Positions 19,622-28,191 of a DNA stretch of 64,000 bases are shown piece by piece (position 1 is the stretch's first letter; every line of letters starts with the position of its first letter). The stretch lies in assembly GCA_963728145.1 (NCBI GenBank), contig CAVSJA010000006.1:310001-374000 (forward strand), in the 5' to 3' direction. The notes beneath the pieces were generated by a model. That model worked only from the letters and a program-made list of their open reading frames with translations. It was not told the origin of the DNA and did not search any database. The stretch is from CAVSJA01 sp963728145 (lineage in GTDB: Bacteria > Bacteroidota > Bacteroidia > Chitinophagales > Chitinophagaceae). The position numbers and the translations under genes were made by a program.

Positions 19622-19639
19622 CGCAGGTTGATTATTCCT

Positions 19640-19745
19640 GCCCGACTGACGTCAGTCGGGCGGGGATTATTGATTATTAATTATTGATTATTGCTCCGCC
19701 GGCTAGGGCGTTGCAAAAAATCAGAGGCCCAATAATCAATAATTA
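19640..19745. repeat. 22-base perfect palindrome and AT-word repeats
   Basis: Bases 19640-19661 form a perfect palindrome: GCCCGACTGAC followed by its exact complement. Beyond it are TGATTATTAATTATTGATTA words, repeated in complement at ~19731-19745 (AATAATCAATAATTAATT). The element lies between the two propeller kinase genes, after the stop of the upstream one, so it may act as a terminator or transcript stabiliser. Confidence 0.7.
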
Positions 19746-19746
19746 A

Positions 19747-20877
19747 TTAAGTACTCTGAACCTGGGATGACAACGGCACTTTTACCGAAACGGTCACTCC
19801 CTGGCCATTTTCAACGTCTAAGATTCCACCGACGGAATCCATTCTCTTTTGCATGTTTTTCAATCCGTTTCCACCGATGAATTTATTTGCTTTTCCTAAT
19901 CCCTTTCCATCATCTTTTATTCTTATTTCAAGAGATTTATTTATTTGCATTCTTACTTCCACATTCTTTGCCTGCGCATGCTTTACGATATTGTGCAGGC
20001 TTTCCTTCACCGTGAGAAAAACATTCCTACGCATTTCTCCGCTTACAAATAGTTGCGGAATGCTTTCAGGCAAGTGAATTGTACAATTGAGACTATTTTC
20101 CTCGCAGTACTCCTGAATATAGTACCTCGTATAAAATAGCAGGTCTTCCAATGAATCATTTCTTTCATTCATTGCCCAAATGATCTCGTTCATTTTTTCA
20201 AGCAATTCATTGGAATGAAATTGCATCTTGTCAATATCTTCCTTTGTCACATTACTAAAGCTATTCCTTTTTACTTTTTCGCTAAGGAAACGGATTGCAG
20301 AGAGGCCCGCTCCGAGATCATCGTGCATATCGGCAGCGATACGGGTTCGTTCCTTTTCGACTGCCTGTTGTTTTTCTAACGCCTGCTTCTGTTTCTCAAA
20401 CTTTCTGCGATAGAAGGCCCGAATCAGTATCAACGCAATTGCAACTATTCCCGCAATGACCAAAATACGAAACCATATTGTTTGCCACCATGCGGGTTGA
20501 ATGTGGATAACGCATTTAATCTCGTTATTCAGCCAACTGCCTTCCTCATTGGTCGATCGAATGGTTAATTGATGATTTCCGACAGCAAGGTCTGAAAAGG
20601 AAAGGAAATGTTGGTTACCAAGTTTAATCCATTCGTTACTTTCGTCCAGCTTATAGGCATATTGTATCTTTTTTTGGTCATTATAATTTAAGGCTGCAAA
20701 CTCAATAGAAAAATAGTTTTCATCATGCTTCAGGGTTATCTCTGGAATTGTACCAGAATTATCGGCAGCAATATCCTTATTAAATGACTTTAAATCCTGT
20801 AAATACAAGTTCTTGTTCGGTCCGGTTTTTTTGGATGCTGTCAGGATGGAAATAATCAATACCATAAATTCCGCCAA
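19747..20877 (-). CDS. Propeller histidine kinase, C-terminal part (after frameshift)
   Basis: The annotated frame opens upstream at 20877, but the meaningful part starts at ~20784, where it continues the upstream 662-aa frame: FTGFKV is followed by FNKDIAADN if one base at 20785 is skipped. This fragment has a Y_Y_Y domain (YFSIEFAALNYNDQKKIQYAYKL), a membrane helix (~130-150), the phosphoacceptor motif ERTRIAADMHDDLGAGLSAIR, N-box (TVKESLHNIVKHA) and G-boxes (IKDDGKGLG, GNGLKNMQKRM). It matches the kinase half of the neighbouring 987-aa paralogue closely. Joined, the two parts give ~1006 aa. As read, this half has no sensor domain and no signal peptide. Confidence 0.8.
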   Translation of the reverse strand: MAEFMVLIISILTASKKTGPNKNLYLQDLKSFNKDIAADNSGTIPEITLKHDENYFSIEFAALNYNDQKKIQYAYKLDESNEWIKLGNQHFLSFSDLAVGNHQLTIRSTNEEGSWLNNEIKCVIHIQPAWWQTIWFRILVIAGIVAIALILIRAFYRRKFEKQKQALEKQQAVEKERTRIAADMHDDLGAGLSAIRFLSEKVKRNSFSNVTKEDIDKMQFHSNELLEKMNEIIWAMNERNDSLEDLLFYTRYYIQEYCEENSLNCTIHLPESIPQLFVSGEMRRNVFLTVKESLHNIVKHAQAKNVEVRMQINKSLEIRIKDDGKGLGKANKFIGGNGLKNMQKRMDSVGGILDVENGQGVTVSVKVPLSSQVQST

Positions 20878-22768
20878 AAAATATCCAGCCTTCCGGATTC
20901 TTAAAACTTGCCTGCCTGTTAAACTCGTGATTCAGTAAGCCATCACTCAGACCATAGTTTCGGAAAATCTTATCAGCGATTTGATAGGAGGAAATACCTG
21001 AATTGGTGCTTATCCAGAGATTTCCCTTGTCGTCTTTTTCCAGTGCGGTTACAATATTGTCCGCAAGACCATCATCCTTATCATAGTGGCGGAAGCTTCC
21101 GGTCTTAAAATTATATGAACAAAGCCCGCCTTTATATGCTGCCATCCATAACTGCTCATTTTGCCTGTCGATTTCTATTGAATAGATAAAGTCGGAAGAG
21201 ATGCTTTTTACATTCTTATCATCATGACGGAATTGGTTAATCTTATTGGTTCCGGTGTTCAGCTGTAGGAGGCCTTTGCTTGTACCTATCCAGATATTCC
21301 CTGATTCATCATCTTCAGCATCGTAGAAGAAATGATTCCCGTAAATCGTATCATTTCTGCAAACCGTTTTTTCAATACCGGTCTTAACCATATAATAGAT
21401 CCTGCCATTCTTAGAATAGTGAATATAGAACAGTCCCGGAGCCGGACGTGTATGCAAGCTTATATTTCCATCGGGATGCGATTTGATCTCATACAATTTT
21501 TCACCGTTCAGGACAACAGGCGTATTCTCCTTGTTTTTTAGGATTGTGCCTTCGCTATACCAGCTGTATCCCGAAGAGATGAGAATTTTTCCAAGCATTG
21601 TTGTCTTTCCCGTTTCCAAATTCAACTTTCCTATCTGATCCCAGATGTTTACGAACCAGACATCATTGTTTACCTGCTGCAAACCCATAATATAGGTGCC
21701 GGAGTTATTTTCATTCCCGGAGATCATCGCGTTTCTGAACCCGGTGCTTTGCGGGATCATTTTATTAATTCCTCCTCCAACGGTGCCAATCCACATGAAT
21801 TGATTCCGGTCTTCTTTGATCACATTTATTTCCGAATGACTTAATGAAGTGCTGCTGTTCTTGTTTGAAGTGAAGTGTTCTACCGCAAGCGTAAGCGGAT
21901 CTATCCTGAATAATCCCATGGTGGATCCTGCCCAGATCTTTCCTTTGCTATCTTCGGTCACTACGTCGAAGCGTATGGATTCCTGCTTTAAACCCTGGGG
22001 GAGGGGTATGTTAAGTAGTTGTTTTGTTTGATCATTATAACGGATCAGCCCTTTCTTGTTTGTAGCAATCCAATAATGTCCTTTGTTATCCTCCGCTACG
22101 TTGAATACCTCAAATTGGTAAAACGGAGAAAAGTCGGGGCTTGTTTCGGTTTTTCGTTTGCAGCTCCTTGTTTGTGGATCAAAAAAGAAAACACCGGTCT
22201 TAGTCATGACCATAAAATTTCCTTTTTTGTCTGTACTTATATTTTCTACCCGTGAAATCGAAACGGGTTGATTTGATTCATCCAGCACAGTCACATGTTG
22301 AAACTGTTTTTTTTGCGTGTTAAACAACAATACATCGTATTCGCAAGCCAATAATAATTCATGTTTGCTCACAAAAACCCCATCTGCGTATTCGACATCT
22401 CTTTCAGCGTACCGGTAACGGGTATTCGAAAAGGTTTCCGGATCAAATTCATTGAGATAGGAACTTCCGCCGATCCAGAACTTTCGCGTATTGGTATCTT
22501 CCCTGATGAAGAATACAGAATTGTCTCCCAATGAAGAAGGATTAAATGGCATGTATTGAAACACCTTAAAGCCATATCCATCGTACCTGTTCAGGCCACC
22601 ATGCGTACCAATCCAGATAAATCCTTTTTGATCCTGATGTATTGCATAGATATAACCCTGGGATAGTCCTTCTGTAACGCCTAACCGGTCTATACGCCAT
22701 GAGGATTGGCATTCGGCTGCACAGGGCAGGAGCAGGTAAATGGCCACTATAAGAAATCTTGCCAGCAC
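20780..22768 (-). CDS. Propeller histidine kinase, N-terminal sensor part (frameshifted)
   Basis: 662 aa: signal peptide (to about CAAECQ) and propeller repeats (AIHQDQKGFIWIGTHGGLNRYDGYGF, DESGNIWIGTSKGLLQL, DDKGNLWISTNSGISSY). The frame ends prematurely at FTGFKVI-stop, within the linker that normally reads into the Y_Y_Y domain; removal of one A on the coding strand (base 20785) restores the reading frame into the 19747 fragment. The gene may therefore be a pseudogene or the site of a sequencing error. If real, the truncated product would be a secreted propeller without a kinase. The gene is the first of a minus-strand kinase-kinase-regulator set. Confidence 0.85.
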   Translation of the reverse strand: MLARFLIVAIYLLLPCAAECQSSWRIDRLGVTEGLSQGYIYAIHQDQKGFIWIGTHGGLNRYDGYGFKVFQYMPFNPSSLGDNSVFFIREDTNTRKFWIGGSSYLNEFDPETFSNTRYRYAERDVEYADGVFVSKHELLLACEYDVLLFNTQKKQFQHVTVLDESNQPVSISRVENISTDKKGNFMVMTKTGVFFFDPQTRSCKRKTETSPDFSPFYQFEVFNVAEDNKGHYWIATNKKGLIRYNDQTKQLLNIPLPQGLKQESIRFDVVTEDSKGKIWAGSTMGLFRIDPLTLAVEHFTSNKNSSTSLSHSEINVIKEDRNQFMWIGTVGGGINKMIPQSTGFRNAMISGNENNSGTYIMGLQQVNNDVWFVNIWDQIGKLNLETGKTTMLGKILISSGYSWYSEGTILKNKENTPVVLNGEKLYEIKSHPDGNISLHTRPAPGLFYIHYSKNGRIYYMVKTGIEKTVCRNDTIYGNHFFYDAEDDESGNIWIGTSKGLLQLNTGTNKINQFRHDDKNVKSISSDFIYSIEIDRQNEQLWMAAYKGGLCSYNFKTGSFRHYDKDDGLADNIVTALEKDDKGNLWISTNSGISSYQIADKIFRNYGLSDGLLNHEFNRQASFKNPEGWIFFGGIYGIDYFHPDSIQKNRTEQELVFTGFKVI

Positions 22769-22905
22769 AATTTTCTCCGATTTGGTATTGTAATTTACTA
22801 ATTCTGCTGGACCATTATTTTAGTCTTGGGGACTGAATAGAAAAAAGGTAATTAATGTAAGCAGTTAACATGAGTTACGATAATTATAAATTAAGTTTTC
22901 CAGGC

Positions 22906-23565
22906 CTAAAACCTATAGCCAAGCTTTATAGAAAAGGGCACACTAATTCCCCAAAAACTCCCGGCTTGACTGGCCATATCGAATAACTCAGGTTCTTTTG
23001 GAGCATTTCGATCCGCAGATGGATCCTCTATTCCACTATGCTTTACATCTTTGTATTTTATTCCCAGGCCAAAACCAATATCAACGACAAATGACCTGAC
23101 CCGATGTTGAAACCCGATTTTAAAAATAGCCATATAGCTTTGCTTCGCTACTTGAAAGCTGTCTAAATAGCTTTTAGGTGTTTGAGTCGTATCTGCCCGG
23201 TAGGACCAGACATCTGTATAATTGACATTTAAATAAGAAAGTTCAAACCCCATATAGTGCCCCCAATTTTGTTTTAATCGGGTAAAGAATTTTTCTTCGA
23301 ATGAAAATTTCCAACCTGTATAGTCATAAAATGGGGTAAGGCTAATTATTTTCGTCTGGTATGTTACGGTTAGCTGAGAAGAATGTCGATTTGTATGAAA
23401 TCTTTCAAATCCAAATTCGATCCCTGGATTAACTACATCGAGCAGTTTTGTGGGAGTGAATTTAATTTGATTTCGGAGGATGGCGTCTTTTTCCTGAGCT
23501 GAGATTAATCCCGGCATACAGATTAATCCTGTTAAAAGTAGTTGTAGCAATTTGCGCATGGTCAT
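22906..23565 (-). CDS. Outer-membrane beta-barrel-like protein, unknown function
   Basis: A 219-aa protein with a signal peptide (ends about GLISAQ). The mature part has alternating aromatic-rich strands (SQLTVTYQTKIISLTPFYDY, FSFEEKFFTRL, YMGFELSYLNVNYTD, SFVVDIGFGLGIKYKD) and ends SFWGISVPFSIKLGYRF with a terminal Phe, all typical of a small outer-membrane barrel similar to DUF3575-type proteins. No enzymatic motif. An alternative start is the internal ATG at 23559. It stands alone, with 137 bases to the kinase upstream region on one side and a 223-base spacer on the other. Confidence 0.65.
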   Translation of the reverse strand: MTMRKLLQLLLTGLICMPGLISAQEKDAILRNQIKFTPTKLLDVVNPGIEFGFERFHTNRHSSQLTVTYQTKIISLTPFYDYTGWKFSFEEKFFTRLKQNWGHYMGFELSYLNVNYTDVWSYRADTTQTPKSYLDSFQVAKQSYMAIFKIGFQHRVRSFVVDIGFGLGIKYKDVKHSGIEDPSADRNAPKEPELFDMASQAGSFWGISVPFSIKLGYRF

Positions 23566-23788
23566 AAAGGTTGGCTATTGCCAGCTTAAATAGAACTGAC
23601 AATGGCTCAAGCGCTGTCGCTGCATAGTATTCAACGTGCCAATTAAATTGTTTTCCTGCACTGTTGCCAGAGTCGCCTGAATCTGAGAATTGATCAGAGA
23701 CAAAACCATGAAACCTATTGAAATACACTACTTTTAGTTTTTCAAAGTCTAAATTTCAGAGTGCTGCCAGTCTCCGAAAGTTTTTCCA

Positions 23789-24481
23789 ATGAATATTCAC
23801 TGCTTTCAGCACGTTTCCTTTGAAACCCCAGGCACAATAGTAGATTGGGTTGAAAGTAAAGGTCATTCAATAACTTATACCTATTTCTTTGAAGAGAATC
23901 ATTCATTACCAGCGTTGGATAGAATAGATGCTTTGCTCATTATGGGCGGCTACATGAATGTTGATGAAGAAGAAAAATTTCCCTGGTTAGTAAAGGAAAA
24001 AAAATTTATCCGTGAGGCTTTTGATTCCGGGAAGAAAATTATTGGTATCTGTCTCGGCGCCCAGTTAGTTGCCGCTTCATTGGGCGCAAAAGTTTATAAA
24101 GCAAAAGAAAAAGAGATCGGTTTCTTTCCTGTGACATTCACTCGGAAAGCGCTTGGACATCCCTTATTCAATCATTTTAAAAATCCATACCCGGTTTTCC
24201 ATTGGCATGGCGACACGTTTGATCTTCCTGACTTGGCATTGCGCGTAGCAACAACACCCGTTAGCGAGAATCAAACATTTCTTATTGGTAAGAATGTATT
24301 GGGGATTCAATTCCATCCTGAAATGAATGAGTCCATTATCGAAGCGCTAATGTTACATGATGCTGCGGAATTAAAAGAACCCGGTGCGTTTATTCAAAAC
24401 TCTCCTGAGATAAGGAATCAATACCATCACCTGCATCAAAACAAGGAGGATCTCTTTTTGTTGTTGGATAAGTTCCTGTAA
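23789..24481 (+). CDS. Class I glutamine amidotransferase
   Basis: A 230-aa cytoplasmic protein with the complete class I triad: nucleophile Cys88 in IIGICLGAQ, and His176 and Glu178 in GIQFHPEM. The oxyanion region LIMGGYMNVDEE and the HWHGDTFDLP motif place it among stand-alone GuaA-like amidotransferases (YfeJ or gamma-Glu-putrescine hydrolase-like). Such proteins hydrolyse glutamine or gamma-glutamyl compounds; the acceptor is unknown. It converges with the agmatine-deiminase-like gene across a shared hairpin. Confidence 0.88.
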   Translation: MNIHCFQHVSFETPGTIVDWVESKGHSITYTYFFEENHSLPALDRIDALLIMGGYMNVDEEEKFPWLVKEKKFIREAFDSGKKIIGICLGAQLVAASLGAKVYKAKEKEIGFFPVTFTRKALGHPLFNHFKNPYPVFHWHGDTFDLPDLALRVATTPVSENQTFLIGKNVLGIQFHPEMNESIIEALMLHDAAELKEPGAFIQNSPEIRNQYHHLHQNKEDLFLLLDKFL

Positions 24482-24487
24482 GGGCAA

Positions 24488-24516
24488 GGTTGAAAACCCT
24501 TTAAGGGTTTTCAACC
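24488..24516. terminator. Bidirectional hairpin between convergent genes
   Basis: GGTTGAAAACCCTT and AAGGGTTTTCAACC form a 12- to 14-bp perfect stem with almost no loop. It lies 7 bases after the amidotransferase stop and contains the last codons and the stop codon of the opposing agmatine-deiminase-like gene, so it can serve both transcripts. Confidence 0.75.
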
Positions 24517-25796
24517 CTCGGTTGTTGTTGCGTTGAACAATGTATCCCTCCGCCACTCCAATTCAGGGACATTGCATTTATGAACACAATTCTTCTATCA
24601 GGAAATTGCTTCTGGAAAATCTTTTTTACCAATTCTTCTTTTTCTTTAGAGGAACCTTCTGAAATGTAAGTCGGTAAAATTACAAGCCCATTTGTCACCA
24701 GGTAGTTCAGGTAGCTTGATGCAGGCACCCTGAGGATTGTATCACCAGCTTTCGGTGATTCGGATTTACTAAAAGAACTGACTCTTACATCAAGACTGGT
24801 ATCCTTATCGTCGATTGTCTGTCGAGCCAAAATTTTCTTTGCGATGAGATCTGGCAATGGAACTTTGATAATTCGAAATGGTCTTCCATTTTGGTCCGGT
24901 GATTGTTCAAGAATGCGCAGATTTTCTGACATTCGTTCATAGTTCATCTTATTGACAGGGTTCAGATCTTTTTCTTTTTCTTCAACCCAGGCAAGTAGTA
25001 TTGTTGAGGGGTTGGCAAATCGTACAAACTCATCCGTATGTCCACCGGTGCCACCACCAATATAGTTGTCAGTAATTCTGCGAAAGAAATGATGAGGATC
25101 ATCGGCCAATCCTTTTTTCATCCATATGATATTTGTAACACCAAGCACTCTTTTAAATTCTTTTTCCAAGCTGTCTTTTGGAATTCCCGGATTCCGGTTG
25201 AATACAGTCGCCTCGCATAGAATTAGTGTGCCCTTTCCATTTACTTCAATTGCACCGCCTTCATGCACGATGGAGGTTTCTTGAATGATTGCGTTTTCCT
25301 TTACTGCCATTGAACTATCCGCAGACCCTGTTTTACTGCTTGCTCTTCTTTTCAGGTATTTTTCTATACTATCCTTATTGTTATCATATTTAACTTTTAG
25401 CCATTCACCATATCCATAAAAGTTCCAACCAAAATCAGCAGCACCTAATTCGCCTTTTTCATTAACTAAGAATGCTACTCCATGATCTCTTATCCAATAC
25501 CGGTCACCGGGAATAATAATGAATTTTAATTGAGTTGAATCAATCCCCTTTTGGCTGAGATATTTTTTGGCCTCCCGAAGTAAACTGTCATTGTCGACAG
25601 CAATCTTGACCGGCACATGCGGTAAAAGTGATTTGATCATCTCTACAACAGTTGGGTAGTATTGAACCTGATCATCTTCCCAACCCAACCATACTGCTTC
25701 ATGCGGCCCCCATTCGGCCGGCATATAAAATTTTTCGGAAGGAGTCTTGCAGGTGATCAGTCCAATAACTGCTAAAAGGAATAAGAAGGATTTCAT
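24501..25796 (-). CDS. Agmatine deiminase family lipoprotein
   Basis: A 431-aa protein with a lipoprotein signal (LLAVIGLITC, Cys16). The family start YMPAEWGPHEAVWLGWEDD and the catalytic motifs are present: D/H in RYWIRDHG, HEGGAIEVNGKG, GGGTGGHTDEFVRF (His) and the Cys near the end in NWSGGGIHCSTQ (Cys420). This is the peptidyl-arginine/agmatine deiminase fold, which hydrolyses guanidino groups to ureido groups plus ammonia. The lipobox implies an envelope location, unlike cytoplasmic agmatine deiminase in polyamine synthesis, so the substrate may be an exogenous guanidino compound. The last codons are embedded in the terminator hairpin. Confidence 0.87.
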   Translation of the reverse strand: MKSFLFLLAVIGLITCKTPSEKFYMPAEWGPHEAVWLGWEDDQVQYYPTVVEMIKSLLPHVPVKIAVDNDSLLREAKKYLSQKGIDSTQLKFIIIPGDRYWIRDHGVAFLVNEKGELGAADFGWNFYGYGEWLKVKYDNNKDSIEKYLKRRASSKTGSADSSMAVKENAIIQETSIVHEGGAIEVNGKGTLILCEATVFNRNPGIPKDSLEKEFKRVLGVTNIIWMKKGLADDPHHFFRRITDNYIGGGTGGHTDEFVRFANPSTILLAWVEEKEKDLNPVNKMNYERMSENLRILEQSPDQNGRPFRIIKVPLPDLIAKKILARQTIDDKDTSLDVRVSSFSKSESPKAGDTILRVPASSYLNYLVTNGLVILPTYISEGSSKEKEELVKKIFQKQFPDRRIVFINAMSLNWSGGGIHCSTQQQPRVENP

Positions 25797-25918
25797 TAGT
25801 GTTGGTTAAGTATTGTATGGGAAAGATAACTTATCCAAGTTATTTTAACTGGATAAGATCTCCATCATCAAATCCAACTGAATTCCCTCATGATTTAGCA
25901 AAATAGTCGTGGATCGTA

Positions 25919-26371
25919 TTAACCTTGAAATTCTTCTTCTTCTTGTTCTTGCGTTTCTGTGAATTTATCGAGGAGCGGATAGGCCATCGCTACCAAAATG
26001 GTAAGCGGGGCTGCGGGAAAGAACTCTTTTTTGTAGTCGGAGAGTATCGCCGCAAAGGTTAGACTAAATATTCCGTGAGAATTCATAACGTCCAGGGCGG
26101 CCCAGATAAAGAGCCCAAGCTGGAATATGATAAATAATAAAACAATCTGAAGAAAAAATGCGGCGATTCCCGAATCATTTTGAAATCGCTTTCTTATTAC
26201 AAAATAATAAAGAGCCGAGGCGATCAGGATTGGAACAAAGTATCCTCCGAGTATCAGGAAGGTTTTATAAAAAATCCAACCAAAGGATTCTCCCTTATAA
26301 AACATTGCAGTACTTATGAAAACGCAAAGGATTACTTCAACTTTTATAGTATCAAAGAAGATTTTCCTCAT
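25919..26371 (-). CDS. Small integral membrane protein, unknown
   Basis: A 150-aa protein with about four membrane helices (~8-24, 32-58, 70-95, 102-135) and a C-terminal Glu-rich tail (TETQEQEEEEFQG). No family was recognised. The positive-inside pattern around VIRKRFQ suggests an inner-membrane protein with a cytoplasmic loop. Isolated; nothing in the context suggests a role. Confidence 0.6.
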   Translation of the reverse strand: MRKIFFDTIKVEVILCVFISTAMFYKGESFGWIFYKTFLILGGYFVPILIASALYYFVIRKRFQNDSGIAAFFLQIVLLFIIFQLGLFIWAALDVMNSHGIFSLTFAAILSDYKKEFFPAAPLTILVAMAYPLLDKFTETQEQEEEEFQG

Positions 26372-26511
26372 TGTGGGTGCGGTTATTTTGGGGTTAGCTT
26401 CACCTTTAAACTAATAAAAACTGATGGTGGATGCAAGGTAGAATCGCATCATTTGAGAGGGAAAATCCTAATGAATTTATAGTAATATCCGCCCTTGAAT
26501 TAGAGGGCATT

Positions 26512-26545
26512 ATGGTGAATGGTCAGTGGTGAATGGTGAATGGGG
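26512..26545. repeat. Word-repeat array (GGTGAATG)
   Basis: Four tandem copies of the word ATGGTGAATGGTCAGTGG with small variations. The same word recurs at ~52205-52236 in front of argD, so this belongs to a dispersed intergenic repeat class. Confidence 0.65.
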
Positions 26546-26585
26546 AAATAGTGTTGAAGAATTTTTCTGAAATGCTGATTTGTTT

Positions 26586-26945
26586 TCAATCCAGATAGTA
26601 ATAACCTCTTATCTCAACTACTTTTCCATTTAATATATCAATTTGCCTAATGCGATAATGGCCATCGGATTTAGTGTATGCATATTTAATTACATTTCCG
26701 TCTGCCCATCGTTCTATTGGCTGGCCCAGGATATGAAGAACTTCTTTGTCGGACATTCCGGTTTTAATTTCTAAGAATCTGTTATGAGAATATCCGGCGG
26801 CATAAATGGTACTTCCCGGATAGAACTTTTCCAGGATACATCCGCTATACCCATCGATCCTTAAAACTGGAATAATTAATTTGAGCGACCAAAGGCCCAT
26901 TATTAGCAATGCAAATAATAGAACTATTTTGCTTAACAAATTCAT
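26586..26945 (-). CDS. BamE/SmpA-like small membrane-anchored protein
   Basis: A 119-aa protein with one N-terminal membrane helix (MNLLSKIVLLFALLIMGLW) and a domain with FLEIKTGMSDKEVLHILGQPIERWADG, then YAYTKS and IDILNGKVVEIRGYYYLD. The GM-x-x-x-EV-x-x-I-LGxP pattern is the SmpA/OmlA (BamE-like) fold. It is not the BAM lipoprotein itself because it has no lipobox, so the role is unknown. Its start overlaps the stop of the VOC gene by 4 bases, which implies co-translation. Confidence 0.65.
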   Translation of the reverse strand: MNLLSKIVLLFALLIMGLWSLKLIIPVLRIDGYSGCILEKFYPGSTIYAAGYSHNRFLEIKTGMSDKEVLHILGQPIERWADGNVIKYAYTKSDGHYRIRQIDILNGKVVEIRGYYYLD

Positions 26946-27340
26946 TTATGAAGTTCATTTGGCTCTATTAAATCCCAAAGGTTGCCATAAAGATCTTCGA
27001 AAACGGCAACTGTTCCATATTCTTCTTTTTGAGGAAGGCGGACGAAGTTGACACCGTGGTCAATCAGCCTCTCGTAATCTTTCGAGAAATTATCGGTATG
27101 CAAAAAAAGAAAAACCCGTCCACCAGTTTGATTACCGATCGAGCCGCTTTGTTTTTCGTTCGCGGCTTTTGCAAGTAAGATCGAACATTCTTTTGCTCCA
27201 GGAGGTTTTATCAAAACCCATCTTTTTTCTTCACTCAATTTTGTGTCTTCAATGAGCGTGAATCCTAATTTTTGAGTGTAGAATTGAATGGCTTCGTCAT
27301 AATCCTTTACGACTAATGCGATATGGGCGAGGTATTGCAT
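26942..27340 (-). CDS. VOC (glyoxalase/bleomycin-resistance) family protein
   Basis: A 132-aa protein with the betaalphabetabetabeta pair typical of the vicinal-oxygen-chelate fold: LAHIALVVKDYDEAIQFYTQKLGFTLIED at the start, and RVFLFLHTDNFSKDYERLI, then VAVFEDLYGNLWDLIEP at the end. Metal ligands are probably His6, the Glu-type residue in the second beta unit and Glu near the C-terminus. The substrate is unknown. Overlaps the BamE-like gene downstream (4 bases) and lies 14 bases after the NTF2-like gene. Confidence 0.87.
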   Translation of the reverse strand: MQYLAHIALVVKDYDEAIQFYTQKLGFTLIEDTKLSEEKRWVLIKPPGAKECSILLAKAANEKQSGSIGNQTGGRVFLFLHTDNFSKDYERLIDHGVNFVRLPQKEEYGTVAVFEDLYGNLWDLIEPNELHK

Positions 27341-27354
27341 TTATCCGAAGACAG

Positions 27355-28056
27355 CTAATTTATTTTCTTCCATTGCCCTTCCTGTCCAGAGTCCTCCTTA
27401 ATGATTAGTTGGGTTACCACCCCCGTGACATTTTTTACAAATTTATATTCTGTTCCAACCTTATCATAAAAAAGGTTATCTGCAGTGGGCAACAAGAGGC
27501 GTCTTGGAATTTTAATAATATTCACTTTCAGGGTGGTATCGTTTTCTTTTGTTACTAATGCTGTCTGGCCATTCAATGTATATTTGCCCGTATATTTTTG
27601 CAATTCATTTGGTGCAAGTTTTTTATATCTGCGTTCGGGCTGCAAAGGAGTTGTTTGGTGTAAGGCAATTTGCCATCGGCCACTTCTTTTTATATAAACT
27701 ATGGTGTTGAAGTTGGCGCCATCCGGATTATTAAGCAACCTCTTCAAAACGGCGATATCATTGTACACCGTAATGTCATCCGGGTCGGGAATTCGAAGGG
27801 GCTGTATGGAATCGGTGTTCATTTGGTCGTCCATGGCTGTTGTCCGGTCATCGATAAATCCATTGCCATGAATGAAAACGTATTCCTTTGCGAAGATTTG
27901 CTCAAGGCCATTAATATCCTTTTTAACCCTGGCCTCGTTCCAATCGCCATGAAGCTTAAGGATATCGTCTTTTGCTTTTTTTGTAGTGGCATTGTCTTGT
28001 GCGTGGGACGAATGTATTATTAAGGCAAATGCAACAACGGTAAGTATTCGTCGCAT
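27355..28056 (-). CDS. Secreted NTF2-like (DUF4440) protein
   Basis: A 233-aa protein with a signal peptide (to about SSHAQ). Residues 25-130 resemble the SnoaL/DUF4440 NTF2-like cone: ILKLHGDWNEARVKKDINGLEQIFAKEYVFIHGNG, DPDDITVYNDIAVLKRLL, and GRWQIALHQTTP. The C-terminal ~80 residues (KYTGKYTLNGQTALVTKEND) resemble a small beta domain found in DUF3471-like C-termini. The function is unknown; it may bind a small hydrophobic ligand. It lies just upstream of the VOC and BamE-like genes. Confidence 0.75.
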   Translation of the reverse strand: MRRILTVVAFALIIHSSHAQDNATTKKAKDDILKLHGDWNEARVKKDINGLEQIFAKEYVFIHGNGFIDDRTTAMDDQMNTDSIQPLRIPDPDDITVYNDIAVLKRLLNNPDGANFNTIVYIKRSGRWQIALHQTTPLQPERRYKKLAPNELQKYTGKYTLNGQTALVTKENDTTLKVNIIKIPRRLLLPTADNLFYDKVGTEYKFVKNVTGVVTQLIIKEDSGQEGQWKKIN

Positions 28057-28191
28057 AAGAATCGGTTGAATGGGTGAATAATAAATTTAGGGAAAGTTGT
28101 TGAATTGCTGACCCGGGCTATTGGTGTTACCGTGAAATCAGCTTTCCAAACTTTTCGACACCATTGATGCCTGCAAAAAGAATTAGGAAAT

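Noticed and set aside
23462..23728. 88-codon frame upstream of the barrel gene
   Set aside because: Overlaps the signal-peptide region of the real gene in another frame and has no coding features.
26180..26482. 100-codon plus-strand frame
   Set aside because: Lies opposite the small membrane protein and reads as its shadow.
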